This document shows, one piece after another, positions 36,758-48,642 of a stretch of 64,000 bases of DNA. The notes beneath the pieces are model-generated. The model was not told the origin of the DNA. It did not search any database and saw only the letters and a list, made by a program, of their open reading frames with translations. Source of the stretch: Ceratopteris richardii (taxonomy: Eukaryota; Streptophyta; Polypodiopsida; Polypodiales; Pteridaceae); the NCBI GenBank assembly GCA_020310875.1, contig CM035412.1, positions 133,778,773 through 133,842,772 on the forward strand, given 5' to 3'. Each line of letters begins with the position of its first letter. Within the stretch, counting starts at the first letter, position 1. Made by a program: the position numbers and the translations under genes.

Positions 36758-39700
36758 TTGTCATCTCGCTAAATGCTAGGGGGCTAACCGACCCCTCAAG
36801 AGCGGCCATCATTGGTCAATGGCTCCGCGACACTAGCTTAAAACCAGACATTATATGCATTCAAGAGATTAAAATTGACGGAGAAGACCTTCTGAAACGG
36901 CTCAGACAGGTTTCCTCGGCCCATGTGTGGATCCCAACAAAGCACCAGCGGGGGTCCGGTGGAACGGCTATCGGTGTTAAAAAACCCTGGCTTGAAAAGC
37001 TTGAGAACTCCATTGAAGATGTAAATCACCGCTGGATTGCGGTTTCTTTTGGTGCGCCCCTTTGTGTTACTATGGTCTCTTTGTACGCCCCTAACGGGGA
37101 TTTGGAGAGGCTGAACACTTGGGCTTCTCTTGACTCGCTTCCCCACAACGTGCTTATATGTGGAGACTTCAACATGGTGGAGGACCCTATGGACAGATGG
37201 ATGGGCAAGGGCAGGGTCATCGACAGTCGGGAGAAAGAAACGTGGGACACGACCAAACTCCACTTGGATCTGGTCGAATTCAAAGACTTGAATGGCTTTT
37301 CCTGGTCGAATCTCCAAGCGGGCGAGGATCTGAGGAAAGCTAGACTTGATAGATGCTACATCTCTCAGAGCTTTACTCATCTGTGGGGCCACCCTTCCAT
37401 CACGCAACGTACTGACCTCACCATCTCTGACCACTACCCGATCGTTATCACTTTTCAACCTTCCAACAGGACCCACAAGGCTCCGTGGTTCCATGCCAAC
37501 GCTTCCACCTTCTCTCTCCCCTCCGTCCATCAAGAGATTGCCGATGTGTGGAAGGTGGCGTTCGCCTCTGGATTGGCCCCAGCCAAGTGCTGGAGAAGTG
37601 CGGTCGACAAGTCTCGCAAGATCATGATCAGAACTAAGAAGATGCTCGAGACAGTGCGGCGGGCTCGTAGGGAAGCGCTTTACCACAGACTCTGGCGACT
37701 CGAGGAGGAAGTAAACAAAGGAAAACACCAAGCCCAGAAAGGTCTCCGAAAAATCAGAGCAGCGTTGAGATACGAGGAAGAAATACAAAGGAAAAACTTG
37801 CAAGTCTTCTTCAAGGAGTGGTGGGCTGGAAAAGCCGACAAACCCACCAAAGAGATGTGCAGTATCCTTAAAAGGAAACACAACAGAGAGACGATTCCCT
37901 TACTGCTAGACCCACATGGCAATGTATGCAACTCGGAAGAAGATAACGTTGGCATCATCGAAGGGCACTTCACGAGACTCCTGGGAACCTCGAACCCCCT
38001 CTCCCACCGTAGAAGGGACTGCATGGCTGCCATTTCCAGGGTTTCCCCCCGGAGAATACCACCCAACCTCCACTCCCTGCTTCATGCCCCGATCTCTGAA
38101 TCAGAAATCATTGAGGTCATTGATGCCCTCCCTCTTGGTAAAAGCCCGGGACCCGACGGACTCACTAACGAGTTTTTTAAATCCTTCAAGCTTGTGGTTG
38201 CCACCCCTCTTCGGATGGTTTGGCAAGAAGCGCTAAAATTTGGTGCTCTTCCTTCTTGTATAAACAATGGAATTATCAAGCTGATTCACAAGAAGGGGGA
38301 AAAAAACAGAATCGAGAACTGGCGGCCAATCACGATGCTCCAAACAGGATACAAGATCGTCGCCAAAGTCATTGCCAACAGACTTGCGTGCCACCTGAGA
38401 TCTTGGCTTAGTGAGGACCAAAAAGGTTTCATCAAAGGCAGGTCCATCCTGGAAACCATTATGGATATTTGGGAAGGTATTCAATTTGCAAATGAGTCTA
38501 ATCAAGATGTGGTCTTCCTCAAGATCGACTTTGACAAAGCCTACGATAGGCTAGAATGGGACTATATTCTGCAGTCGCTCCAAGACCTCGGATGTAGTCA
38601 GAAATTCACCAAGATGATCGCGACCCTTCTCGGCAACGCAACGACCCAAATTAACGTTAACGGCAAACTTTCGAAGGCGATCCATCTTAAAAGATCTATT
38701 AGACAAGGGTGCCCTCTTGCCCCCCTTCTCTTTGCCACCGCCACTGAGGGGCTGAGCAGACTTGTGGCTCATCATGTGGAGGCCGGCAATATCAAAGGCC
38801 TCCAGCTACCGCACGACCACAGTCAAATCATCATGAGACTTTTTGCCGACGATATGAACGCGTTCGTTCACAATGATAATACCAGCCTGGAGACTTTCTG
38901 GAGGTGCCTTGATACCTTTTGTGAGGCCTCTGGATCCAAAATCAACCACAATAAGACCGCCTTTAGGGCCATTGTGGGACATCAACCTGGCCTTCTCATT
39001 GATCATGGCTGTCAAATCATTCCGCAGGGCCAAATCTTTCGGCTGCTTGGAATCCCCTCGGGATTTGGCGTCTCTATGGAGCAGCGATGGAACTGGGTGC
39101 TGGCCAAACTTGAAAACAAGCTCAATTACTGGAGAGGCATGCAAATCAATCTCGCTGGACGGGCGATGGTTATCAACACGTTCCTCCTCTCGTCTACCAT
39201 CTATTTCCTTTCTTGCTGGAGACCGAATGAGCAAGGCCTGTCCAAACTGAATAGCATCTGCAGAAACTTTCTTTGGACGGGTGATCATAACAGAAGGGGG
39301 GTGCCTAAAATCAAATGGGCCATCTGCACCAGCCCGAGAGATAGCGGGGGGCTTGGCATCCTGGACATTGGGTGCATGGCTAACAAACTGGCAGCCAAAT
39401 GGATGATTAAAGCTTGGTGCAATAGGGAGGCCTCGTGGGCCAAGCTGATCTTCAGAAACAAAAATGAGTTGGCCCTCACGGGGTCCCCGAACTGGAAGAA
39501 CCTTGACATCATGACCCTGCTATTCTCCCCGATACCTGTCTTCCCGAAAGGCTCCAATCTTGTATGTTCTCTTTGGAAGGGCTGGAATAAAGTCAAAAGC
39601 TTCACAAGAATTAGTGAGGACTGGAAGTGGGCGGCCGGAATCAGACAAAACGACTCTATCTGGTTTCCGATACATGGTATCCGGAGTGTGGAGTCGTGGA

Positions 39701-40578
39701 ACATTCAAAATGCCAAGAAGTTATGGAACAAAGGATTCAAAAAATGGAAACACCTCTGGAAACATGACACCAACAGTTGGATCAACTACGAGGATATCGA
39801 CCCTCGCATAAACATCTCCTACGAAGAATGGAACACCTTGCAAAGCAGATGCCTCGCTTGGGATCGTCACAAAACTTGCCTTCTCATGGGACATGATGCT
39901 CCGAACGCGCGTGGTCTCAAATGGCACAATGGAAATAGCCTACTCAAAATCCCGAACATCAAAGAAACGACTGACCTCCAGATCAGCCTCAACAAGAAGT
40001 GGTGCCTGTCTTGGACGCGGCTTCGGTGGGACATGAAATTCATGGGTATCTGGCACCCACTTATAGAGATTAAGAAGTCGGTCCTCCTATGGCAAATTCT
40101 TCATCGTGGAATTTGGACTAACCATAAGGCAAACAAAATTTGTGGGATCCCTCCGTGGTGCAAACGCTGCCACCGTGCGATCGAAGATGTCCCACACATC
40201 TTCCTTACTTGCCCCAACTCCTACAGAATCTGGCAGATGGTTGGACTGAAAATCAGAGTTCAGAAACAGCTTAGTTGGAAACAAGTCCTCTTGGGTGAAG
40301 CGATTGGATGCTCTGCGGCTCTCTGGAACGCAATCAGAGGGGAAGTCCTATGGAAAATTTGGCGGGAGCGGTGTGCTCTCAACTTCGGCGACCCCCCCAG
40401 GGAGTGGTCGATTGAAAAATCTCTATTCCTCCTTGGCAAAAGGATTGTCAACAGTAAGAAATCCCCCCCCTTCAGGCACCACCAAGTCCTCCTTTTGATC
40501 AACAACAAGCTCAAACCCAAGTGGGTCCCGCATGAGGGCGACGAGAGGGTGATCAACCTTCTTTGTAATGCAACCTAG
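36754..40578 (+). CDS. LINE ORF2: endonuclease, reverse transcriptase, zinc finger
   Basis: A single open frame of 1274 residues. Residues 1-230 form an APE-type endonuclease with catalytic motifs CIQEIK, GDFNMVEDP and SDHYPIV; it nicks target DNA. The RT covers about residues 440-740: SPGPDGLTNEFFK, NWRPITML, KGFIKGRSI, KIDFDKAYDR, RQGCPLAPLLF and the catalytic FADD. It copies LINE RNA at the nick. A C-terminal RVT zinc-binding domain (about residues 1110-1180) shows LLWQILHRGIWTN and CKRCHRAIEDVPHIFLTC. No RNase H domain is apparent. The start overlaps the ORF1 stop as ATGA, which suggests termination-reinitiation. The length is normal for plant L1 and all catalytic residues are present, so it appears whole. 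Confidence 0.95.
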   Translation: MIVISLNARGLTDPSRAAIIGQWLRDTSLKPDIICIQEIKIDGEDLLKRLRQVSSAHVWIPTKHQRGSGGTAIGVKKPWLEKLENSIEDVNHRWIAVSFGAPLCVTMVSLYAPNGDLERLNTWASLDSLPHNVLICGDFNMVEDPMDRWMGKGRVIDSREKETWDTTKLHLDLVEFKDLNGFSWSNLQAGEDLRKARLDRCYISQSFTHLWGHPSITQRTDLTISDHYPIVITFQPSNRTHKAPWFHANASTFSLPSVHQEIADVWKVAFASGLAPAKCWRSAVDKSRKIMIRTKKMLETVRRARREALYHRLWRLEEEVNKGKHQAQKGLRKIRAALRYEEEIQRKNLQVFFKEWWAGKADKPTKEMCSILKRKHNRETIPLLLDPHGNVCNSEEDNVGIIEGHFTRLLGTSNPLSHRRRDCMAAISRVSPRRIPPNLHSLLHAPISESEIIEVIDALPLGKSPGPDGLTNEFFKSFKLVVATPLRMVWQEALKFGALPSCINNGIIKLIHKKGEKNRIENWRPITMLQTGYKIVAKVIANRLACHLRSWLSEDQKGFIKGRSILETIMDIWEGIQFANESNQDVVFLKIDFDKAYDRLEWDYILQSLQDLGCSQKFTKMIATLLGNATTQINVNGKLSKAIHLKRSIRQGCPLAPLLFATATEGLSRLVAHHVEAGNIKGLQLPHDHSQIIMRLFADDMNAFVHNDNTSLETFWRCLDTFCEASGSKINHNKTAFRAIVGHQPGLLIDHGCQIIPQGQIFRLLGIPSGFGVSMEQRWNWVLAKLENKLNYWRGMQINLAGRAMVINTFLLSSTIYFLSCWRPNEQGLSKLNSICRNFLWTGDHNRRGVPKIKWAICTSPRDSGGLGILDIGCMANKLAAKWMIKAWCNREASWAKLIFRNKNELALTGSPNWKNLDIMTLLFSPIPVFPKGSNLVCSLWKGWNKVKSFTRISEDWKWAAGIRQNDSIWFPIHGIRSVESWNIQNAKKLWNKGFKKWKHLWKHDTNSWINYEDIDPRINISYEEWNTLQSRCLAWDRHKTCLLMGHDAPNARGLKWHNGNSLLKIPNIKETTDLQISLNKKWCLSWTRLRWDMKFMGIWHPLIEIKKSVLLWQILHRGIWTNHKANKICGIPPWCKRCHRAIEDVPHIFLTCPNSYRIWQMVGLKIRVQKQLSWKQVLLGEAIGCSAALWNAIRGEVLWKIWRERCALNFGDPPREWSIEKSLFLLGKRIVNSKKSPPFRHHQVLLLINNKLKPKWVPHEGDERVINLLCNAT

Positions 40579-40730
40579 GAATCAACCAAGCTTCCCCTAC
40601 TTTGTGGGATTTGGGGGGTCCCGTGGGCACTAGTCCCCTTCTATTGTACCATTGTTTCTTAATTTAATTCAAGTCCGGGAGAGTAGGCTATTGCCGAACT
40701 TCCTTTATAAAAAAAAAAAAAAAAAAAAAA

Positions 40731-42040
40731 TGATCCAAGAACATGCACATATATGCAACTCCATTTCCAACATCCATCAAATTGCTCATGCATTCCATTA
40801 TGAAAATACTCTCAACCAAAAAAACACATTCATACCTTTCCATGTCGTACACATACAACTGTCATTGCGAGAAAACAAAAACGGAAGTACCGAAATAAAC
40901 ACAACAACTGAAATGAATCCAATAGGAGATGCAAAATACCCAAAATGCATACCCTTTTATTGCACCTACTATTCGCTATGTACAAATGTTTCGTGACTAG
41001 AAACGCCTTAAGAATCCCCATCTTCTTCCTACAGAAGTCTTCGAGACCCGAGTACAAGTCAAGTCCTACAGAAAAACCCTGGAGTATCCCACACACTGGA
41101 AAACCCTTGGATAGAGCACACAAGTTATAAAGCAAGACCATTGCATTACCTCGCTAAAGGTCTCATCTATAAGTACATATACAGTATCCGTGCCCTTGAG
41201 AATGTTGATTCAGAGGGAGTTGCTCTGTAGCACGCCACCATATACCAATCACACAAGCAAATAACGTTCTCTTCTAGGAAATCATTACCCTCTCCTCTCT
41301 CTCTCTCCCCCTCAGGAGTGGGGAATAATTTCATATGTAAATTTTATTTATATTCACACGTTGGCCTACGTTGACATTGGATGCGATTCGTGGCCGTGAC
41401 CACCAGACCAGGTTGATCCCACCCATCTACCAATGCAACGCAGCGCACAACACACAACCACATAATGACAACAAATAACATAGAAAGCTAGCCCATAATG
41501 AATCTGGATGCGGCTCGTGGTCATGACCGCCTGTCCACAATGGATCCACCTACCTACCAACCTGTTATGGCACAAAGCTAAGGCACAAACATATACATCC
41601 CAAGCCTATGGCGAAACTAGCTACGGCTCATGGTCCTAACCACCCGGCTAGGATAACTCCACCCACCTACTAGCCCACCATAGCACGTTGGGTACAATCA
41701 CAACAACACAAAGTTTTCTTTTGTTTTCTTTTTCTTTTTTTTTCTTTTTAAATTAATACCCCAGTCGTGAGAATTAGGGAGAGGAAGAAAGGGATGTTTC
41801 CCACTTTTTGCACACATGCATGCAAACATTCACACTCAAGCCTTTCACAGATCAACCATCTCTTTACCCCCACTCTCTTAGTTACAGATACTACATATGT
41901 GTCATCGGTTTGACTTTTCACTAGGCAAGTACAACCGGCTATGCCTTGGTCCCTCATATACCTATCCTTAGATGATCTAGAATGTGGGTCTCGTGGATTG
42001 TTATATAGCCTCACCTTATACTCGCATCCCGACGACTTCC
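40731..42040. other. Copy A right part: no recognised gene
   Basis: Collinear with 54930-56221 in copy B. It contains a (CT)n tract (about 41292-41313), three diverged repeats (41380-41700) and a pyrimidine run (about 41712-41750). Minus-strand frames exist but match nothing I know. Confidence 0.4.
41380..41700. repeat. Three diverged tandem units of about 120 bp
   Basis: Each unit has ATGCG-like sequence, then CTCGTGGTC, TGACC, CCACC and CTACCAA-type words followed by GCACA-rich sequence. Units begin near 41380, 41508 and 41622. The same triplet is in copy B (about 55556-55870), so it predates the duplication. Confidence 0.55.
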
Positions 42041-42713
42041 CTAGGGCGAGTCCGGCTCAACTTCAGGAGCTCCGTCATCGCTTCCTATCGTCAAAATATC
42101 CGCCCAAGACCAATAGTTATCATTTACCTCGTTAGGCAATTCCATCGAGCTATCGTAGTAGAAGTACTGATCCTTGGCATATCCAGCCCAACTAAGTCGA
42201 TGCGCTTCGAATTTGGGAAGTGGAAAGTCAATGTCCATACCTTGATTCCAAAAGAGTACAAGCTAGTGTGCCTCCTCCACGTCATAGTTTGTCCGCAAGC
42301 TCTCAACCGATATCTCCATGCTTTCTAACGCTTGATCTGAAAAATATACGACAAGGTCGAACAGAGCGCTCTGGTATACTTGATCAGCCATCAGTCGCCT
42401 AGTCCTCAGTGATCCTGTACAGTAACACACTCGGTTTACCTGTTTCTGCAATTCCTGTAAAAAAAAGGTAAATTGAATGAAAAAGTAGAGAAAGGCCTTC
42501 TCGTTTTCTTCTCGTATCCAACCACAGATCTCTCGTAAGAGCACCCAAAATCACGCAAAAAAGTGTCATCATCCAACGGCTCACTCGAAGTCCTGTCCAT
42601 GCACATTCAGCTATCAATCCTTGTACGTTCTGCTCGCTATCCTGACATCTAATCCCATCAAACCTCCTTCGAATAACTCTGGCATGATCGGCATGAGCCA
42701 ATCCTAACTCCTG
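42041..42713 (-). pseudogene. Exon-like coding remnant, unknown protein, copy A
   Basis: Minus strand: 42720-42590 reads an Arg-rich stretch ([17 protein letters not shown]). Then, after a strong acceptor-like TTTTTTTACAG (about 42455), comes a frame with DQVYQSALFDLV and SLRTNYDVEEAH, and further on MDIDFPLPKFEAH and YWSWADILTIGSDDG. The frame is not fully open. Between copies A and B, the MDIDF segment (65 residues) differs at about seven residues although the DNA differs by only a few percent, so it is not under purifying selection. I do not recognise the protein; a decayed host gene or a retroelement gag are both possible. Confidence 0.35.
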
Positions 42714-42797
42714 TAGGCTGTCACCATTCCTACACGTCTTCTTCGCATGACACACTTTACTCACTGTACTCTTTTCTGGTGCATTTCCTAATGCATG

Positions 42798-43012
<215 letters not shown>

Positions 43013-43221
43013 GGTCGACCGAATATCAACTTGAAGACACAATTGTTTCCAAAGACACATATAGCAAATGTGTAATCGGTATCTACACCATAAGTAGTGA
43101 GAGTAAGCCCTTTTAGCAATCCCAATAGTCATTCAATGTAGCCATATGCATTTTGAAGATTCACCCTTGTCAATCACAAGGCTCTATTTCCCCACTACAC
43201 CCATAAGGATAAGGTAGCAAT

Positions 43222-44254
43222 TGATGGAGAGTGTTAATCTCCAAAAGAACAAGTTGACCTTGAATTTAGACCACCTCTATATCAAGAACAACTTCAGACT
43301 CCACCAAATTTAGAGAACATTCATCAACTTATCAGAAAATTGACTATTCTGAAAAATTCAACTTCTCAGGAAAGTCTACTACAGATTAATCCTTGATTGA
43401 CTAACCATTTGTGTAAAGTTTTTGATAAAACTTTGTAGGTTGCTTCACCTTAAGATTGCGCACCTTTTGCAACTTGAATCTCTTCAAATGATTCAGTATA
43501 CTCTGAGAAATAACACAAACAATTTACCTATGTGTAAATCTCCTTCTCTGCAGTAGCGACTTTGACACCTGTAACTTCTTAGCTTTGGTTCTCTCAATGT
43601 CGAACCCGTTTTATCAAATCCTTTTGACTGTAGATAGCTTATCTCTCAACTTAGATTTTGAGCTATCATATGTGTAAAACTTTACACTATGCACTGAGCA
43701 TTACTCATTTCATTGAACTCAAAATCTACCCCTGTTTCAGGAGACTGTGAACATTCTTTACATATGAATGTTCCTACACACAATTCTCTTAACCTGATTA
43801 CAATTGGAAGCTGAAATTTTGTACAGAGGATGATCAACTCTAGACTTAAACTTGTACAAAAGCATTCCACAAAAGCTTTACCACATAAGGAGAAGACACG
43901 AAAACTTCGGGCGCAAACTTTTCTTCTATTCCTCAGAAAATTACAATTGAGTTATGAGAGAGACTTCTACTCAATTCCATAAACTCTAATGTGTCTTACA
44001 ACTTACAAATGCACTATTCTCATACTCTCCTATTGTCTCCTCTATTGCCTCGACATTTTTCCAAAGTATTTATAGGCAAATATGTACAAGCTTATAACTA
44101 GACAAAAGTATAAGTGATCTATGTCTTCACTAATGTACATATGTGTACATATCATTCATCCTGTGAATGTAACCTCCTTCTTTGCTTCAAGACTTGATCT
44201 TATCTCCATCTTTTTGTCTTCCAAACTTCAATTGGTGATTGGTCTGCACCAACA
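43222..44254 (-). repeat. 3' LTR of Copia-6
   Basis: On the minus strand it starts TGTTGGTGCAGACC after the polypurine tract (TTGAGGGGGAGG) and ends CTCTCCATCA. 1033 bp. Confidence 0.9.
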
Positions 44255-47200
44255 CCTCCCCCTCAATCATCAATTGAGGTTTCTCTTATCTTCTTTATGC
44301 CTGCCATGTCTTTGAACTTCTGTAACTTTGGTCCATCTAAACTTTTTGTAAGCATATCAGCTATCTGATCTTTTGTTGAAGTATGTATAACTTCAATCTC
44401 CTTATCCATCACCTTCTCTCTTAGAAAGTGATACTGTATCTCAATGTGTTTGGTCCTGGCATGAAAAACAGGATTAGCAGCTAGATATAATGAACTCATG
44501 TTATCACCATAAATGATAGGTATGCTCTGTATAGTGTCAAAACTCTTCATGAGAGTCTTAAGCCATATCACTTCTTTTGCAGCTTCAACCATGCCTTTGT
44601 ACTCTGCTTCTGTAGATGACAAAGCAACTGTATGTTGCTTCTTTGAGCACCAGGAGATTAACTTATCTCCCACATAACACATGTATCCATAGGTTGACCT
44701 TCTATCATCTGGATTACCTGCCCAATCTGCATCACTATATATTTTGATATTTGTATCTGATGTAAAACCATAATACAAACCCTCTTTGAGTGTACCCTTA
44801 ATATACCTCAACACTCTTTGACCTGCAATCCAATGCTCTTTCCTAGGACAATGCATAAATTGAGACAACACACCAACTGCATATGATAAATCAGGCCTAG
44901 TTAATGTAGCATAGATAAGACTACCAACCAAACTCTGATATTGCTTCATATCCTTGAACTCTTCACCTCCAAATCTGCTTAATTTGTGATTCATCTCCAT
45001 TGGAGTAGGTGCTACTCTGCAATCATTTTAAACTTTGTTAACAAATTCTTCAAATACCTTTCTTGAGTCACATACACTCCATGTTGAGTGTATGAAATTT
45101 CCATGCCCAAGAAGTATGAAAAATCTCCCAAGTCACTGATTTTGAACTCTTTCTCCATTTGCTTCTTTAGGCTTTGTATGCCTTTCTCATCTGTACCTGT
45201 AAGAATTATATCATCAACATATATGCATATGTAAATGAACCCATCATCACTTGCTTTAACAAGCAGGCTACTATCTGCTTTAGATACTTGAAATACAAGT
45301 TCTTTTAGGAACTTTACAAGCCTATAGTTCCATGCCCTTGGGGCCTGCTTCAAGCCATATAAAGCTCTCTTGAGCTTACACATATGATCTGGATATCTTC
45401 CATCTCTAAATCCTTGAGGTTGCTCCATGAAAACATCATCTGAAATATAACCATTCAAAAAAGCATTCTTCACATCTAATTGACACAATTTCCAACCTTT
45501 GCATGCAGCAATTGCTATGAGTGTTTTGATGGTTGTCATCTTTGCCACTGGACTATAAGTCTCATCATAGTCAATACCATATGTCTGAGCAAACCCTTTT
45601 ACAACAAGTCTAGCTTTGTACCTAGACACACTTCCATCTGCAAATCTCTTTGTCTTATAGACCCATTTGCATCGAATGATCTTCTGGCTATTTGGCTTTG
45701 GAACTAAATCCCATGTTTGATTCTCCATCAATGCATCATATTCTTCTTGCATAGCTTTTTCCCAAATCTCTTTACCTTTTGCCTCTTCATATGTAGAAGG
45801 GTCTTCATATGCTTTAATCATGTAAGCATAATCCTTAGTAGTCAAGAATGAAGTATCATAGCTATACCTTGTAGGTTGCCATTTGTTCCTTGTAGATCTC
45901 CTAAGTTCTCCACTTCTTGAGGTTTCTGGTTCTTCACATTCAGGATCAAATCTTGGTGTTTCTTCCACTTCAACCTGCACTTCATTATTCTCTTGCTCTT
46001 CAAATATCTGAACCTTTGATTTACCTTTCCTTTGGCTCACAATTTCTTCATCATTTGTATTAATATTGATAGTACCTGCATACCAAGTACCTTGCTCATC
46101 AAATGTAACATCTTTTGATACAAGAAAATGTTTTGTGGATGGATTCCACAACCTGTATCCCATCTGCTTATCATCATAACCAATAAACACATATTTTTCA
46201 GCTTTAGGTTCCAATTTATGCCTTAATTGTGATGGCACATATGCATAGGCCAAACATCCAAATACTTTGCAATGGTCTAGTGTAGGTCTCTTACCCCACC
46301 ATGCCTCATAAGGTGTCATACCCTGCAAGGCTTTACAAGGTAGCCTATTGACCAAATAAGTAGCTGTATTTACAGCCTCAGCCCACAAATAATTTGGACA
46401 ATTTTTCTCCTTCATCATGGACCTTGCAAACTCAACAAGAGTCCTATTCCTCCTTTCTGCTACACCATTTTGTTGAGGAGAGTACCTGCAAGTAACCTCT
46501 CTTTTTATACCTGCATTCCACAAGTAATCACTGAACTCATTAGAGAAATACTCTCCCCCTCCATCTGACCTTAGTCTTTTCAATTTATGTCCTGTAATTC
46601 TCTCTGCATACACATGATAATGTTTGAATGTATTGAATACTTCTGACTTATCTTTGATCACATAGATAGTGATCCATCTGGTAGCATCATCAACATAAAT
46701 CACATAATACCTTGAGCCATTGATACTGAAGTCCTTTGATGGTCCCCACACATCTGTGTGTACCAACTCAAGTTTCTCTGAATACATAAACCCATGCTTA
46801 GAATAGAGTTGCTTATGAGCCTTACCTAATTGACATGCCTCACATCTGTATGTCATATGTTGACCTGCAACATTAGGCAATCCAAGCACTGAACCATTAT
46901 TAATCATGTCTTTAATACCTCTTTCATTGAAATGTCCAAGTCTCTTGTGCCAAAGATCTAACTTAGAGATCTTATGTCCTCCATAAGTGAACAAGGCATG
47001 ACCAACATTACCTTGAATCTTCAATGTGAACAATCTTCTTTCTTTCCTGAAACAATTTGTTTATACCCATTGCTAGGGTCTTCCACAAACACTCCTTCAT
47101 TAGTGAACCTTACTTCATAACCTTTTTCCACAATTTGTCCTACACTTATCAAATTCTTAGGAATTGTAGGAACATACAAGACCTTACTCAATAAGGTGCT

Positions 47201-48629
47201 ACCATCCTTGGCTTTCACTGATCCAATTAACTTCACATTGTGCTTTGTGTTGTCACCTGTTTGAACAACATGATTAGATACCTTATTCTCCAAATCAGTC
47301 ATCAAGGCTATATTACCACTCAGGTGATTGCTACACCCTGAGTCAATGTAGAAGACTCTTTGATCTTCATTCTGCCTTTCACAAGTTGCATTCATTATCA
47401 ATGTTGAATCTTCCTTCTGATCTGAAGCATAATTGTAGTAGGTATTGTTATATTGTTGACTTTGGAAACCTCTACCTGCATTTCTTCCAAAGTAACCCCT
47501 ACTACCTCTACCTCTGAAATTACCTCTTTGATTTCTGCCTCCTCTTCCTCTTGAATTATAGTTCTGATTGTATCCTCCATTACTTTGAGTGTTATGCCAA
47601 CAATCATTGGCTAAATGATTTGTCTTACCACAAATCCAACAAGCTTTGGATCCATCTTTGTTACTCCTGCCTCTTCCTCTACCTTTGCCACCTCCTCTTC
47701 CTCTTAGGAAGTTGGCTTGACTAGTTGTGCCTTCTTCTTCATTTGCTTGTTGCTTTCCTTTGTTAGTTTTCTTCTTGTCTTTAGAATACATTGCATGACC
47801 TGCACTCTTGTCAACATCTCCTTTGATATCATTCTCAAAGGTTAGCATATGTCCTAACACTTGATTCAAATCAGGATTGAAATGATCCAAAGAAAGTTCT
47901 GTGGACAAAATAAAAGGTTTCCACTTCTCATCACCTCTTAGTCCTGTGAGAATTTGCCTTACCAACTTATCTTCTTCAATGTCTTCATCCACTGCTCCTA
48001 ATGCATCTGCAATGTCCTTCATCTTTGTCACATAATCAGGTATTGATTGTGAAGCCTTCTTCTTGAAAGTGGTAAACTCTGCCCATAGGGATGCCTTCCT
48101 TGACTTTGTAGTGTTTTGGAAATGCTCCTCCAAAGCATTCCATATCTCACTTGCACTTTCAAGACCTCTAATATGAGGTAGCAAGTAGTCATTGACTGCC
48201 ATATAAATGATACTCCTAGCTTGAGCATCTCTTTTCATCCAATTCTTCAAATCTGACAATTCCTCCCTAGTTGGAACACTAGGATCTCTGAATTGAGGCT
48301 TTTCTTCTTCTCCTGTAATGTAAGCTATCAAATCTTTGCTCATTAGATGAGCTTCCATCCTCATTGACCATGCAGGATAGTTTTCTCTATCCAATTTCTC
48401 TATCTGAAGAGAATCTCCCATCTTCCTTCACCTGTATTAACAGATCTTTAAACTTTATGAGGAATAAATGTACCTTGACTTCGAATATTACTTCTTCTGA
48501 TCCTTTTGACAACTTCAATGTGTCTTCCTTCAACCTTTCTTCAATCTTTGTCCTTTTGATCCTTCAAGATGTAAAGTTTGTATTTCTGCAGCAATTGGAG
48601 TCTCCTTTTCCTCGATTCTGATGCTTCCT

Positions 48630-48641
48630 GCTCTGATACCA
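48630..48641 (-). other. Primer-binding site of Copia-6
   Basis: The minus strand reads TGGTATCAGAGC, the initiator tRNA-Met complement, one base inside the 5' LTR. Confidence 0.9.
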
Positions 48642-48642
48642 C

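Larger units (their letters stand above)
34740..40730 (+). mobile_element. Full-length L1-clade LINE
   Basis: A non-LTR retrotransposon of about 6.0 kb: a 5' UTR with two purine-rich tracts (34808-34866 and 35075-35165), ORF1 (to 36757), ORF2 (36754-40578), a 3' UTR of 130 bp and an A-tail of 22 bases (40709-40730). Copy B of the surrounding duplication lacks it, giving an empty-site comparison. The left junction follows ATAATCCAAA, and the right junction resumes at TGATCCAAG. About 140 bp present in copy B between these points (54790-54929) is missing here, and no classic target duplication is seen. ORF2 is intact, so insertion was fairly recent. The exact 5' end is uncertain by a few bases. 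Confidence 0.93.

Noticed and set aside
36838-37881. 347-codon minus-strand open frame
   Set aside because: It is the antisense shadow of the LINE ORF2 endonuclease and RT, with no motif of its own.
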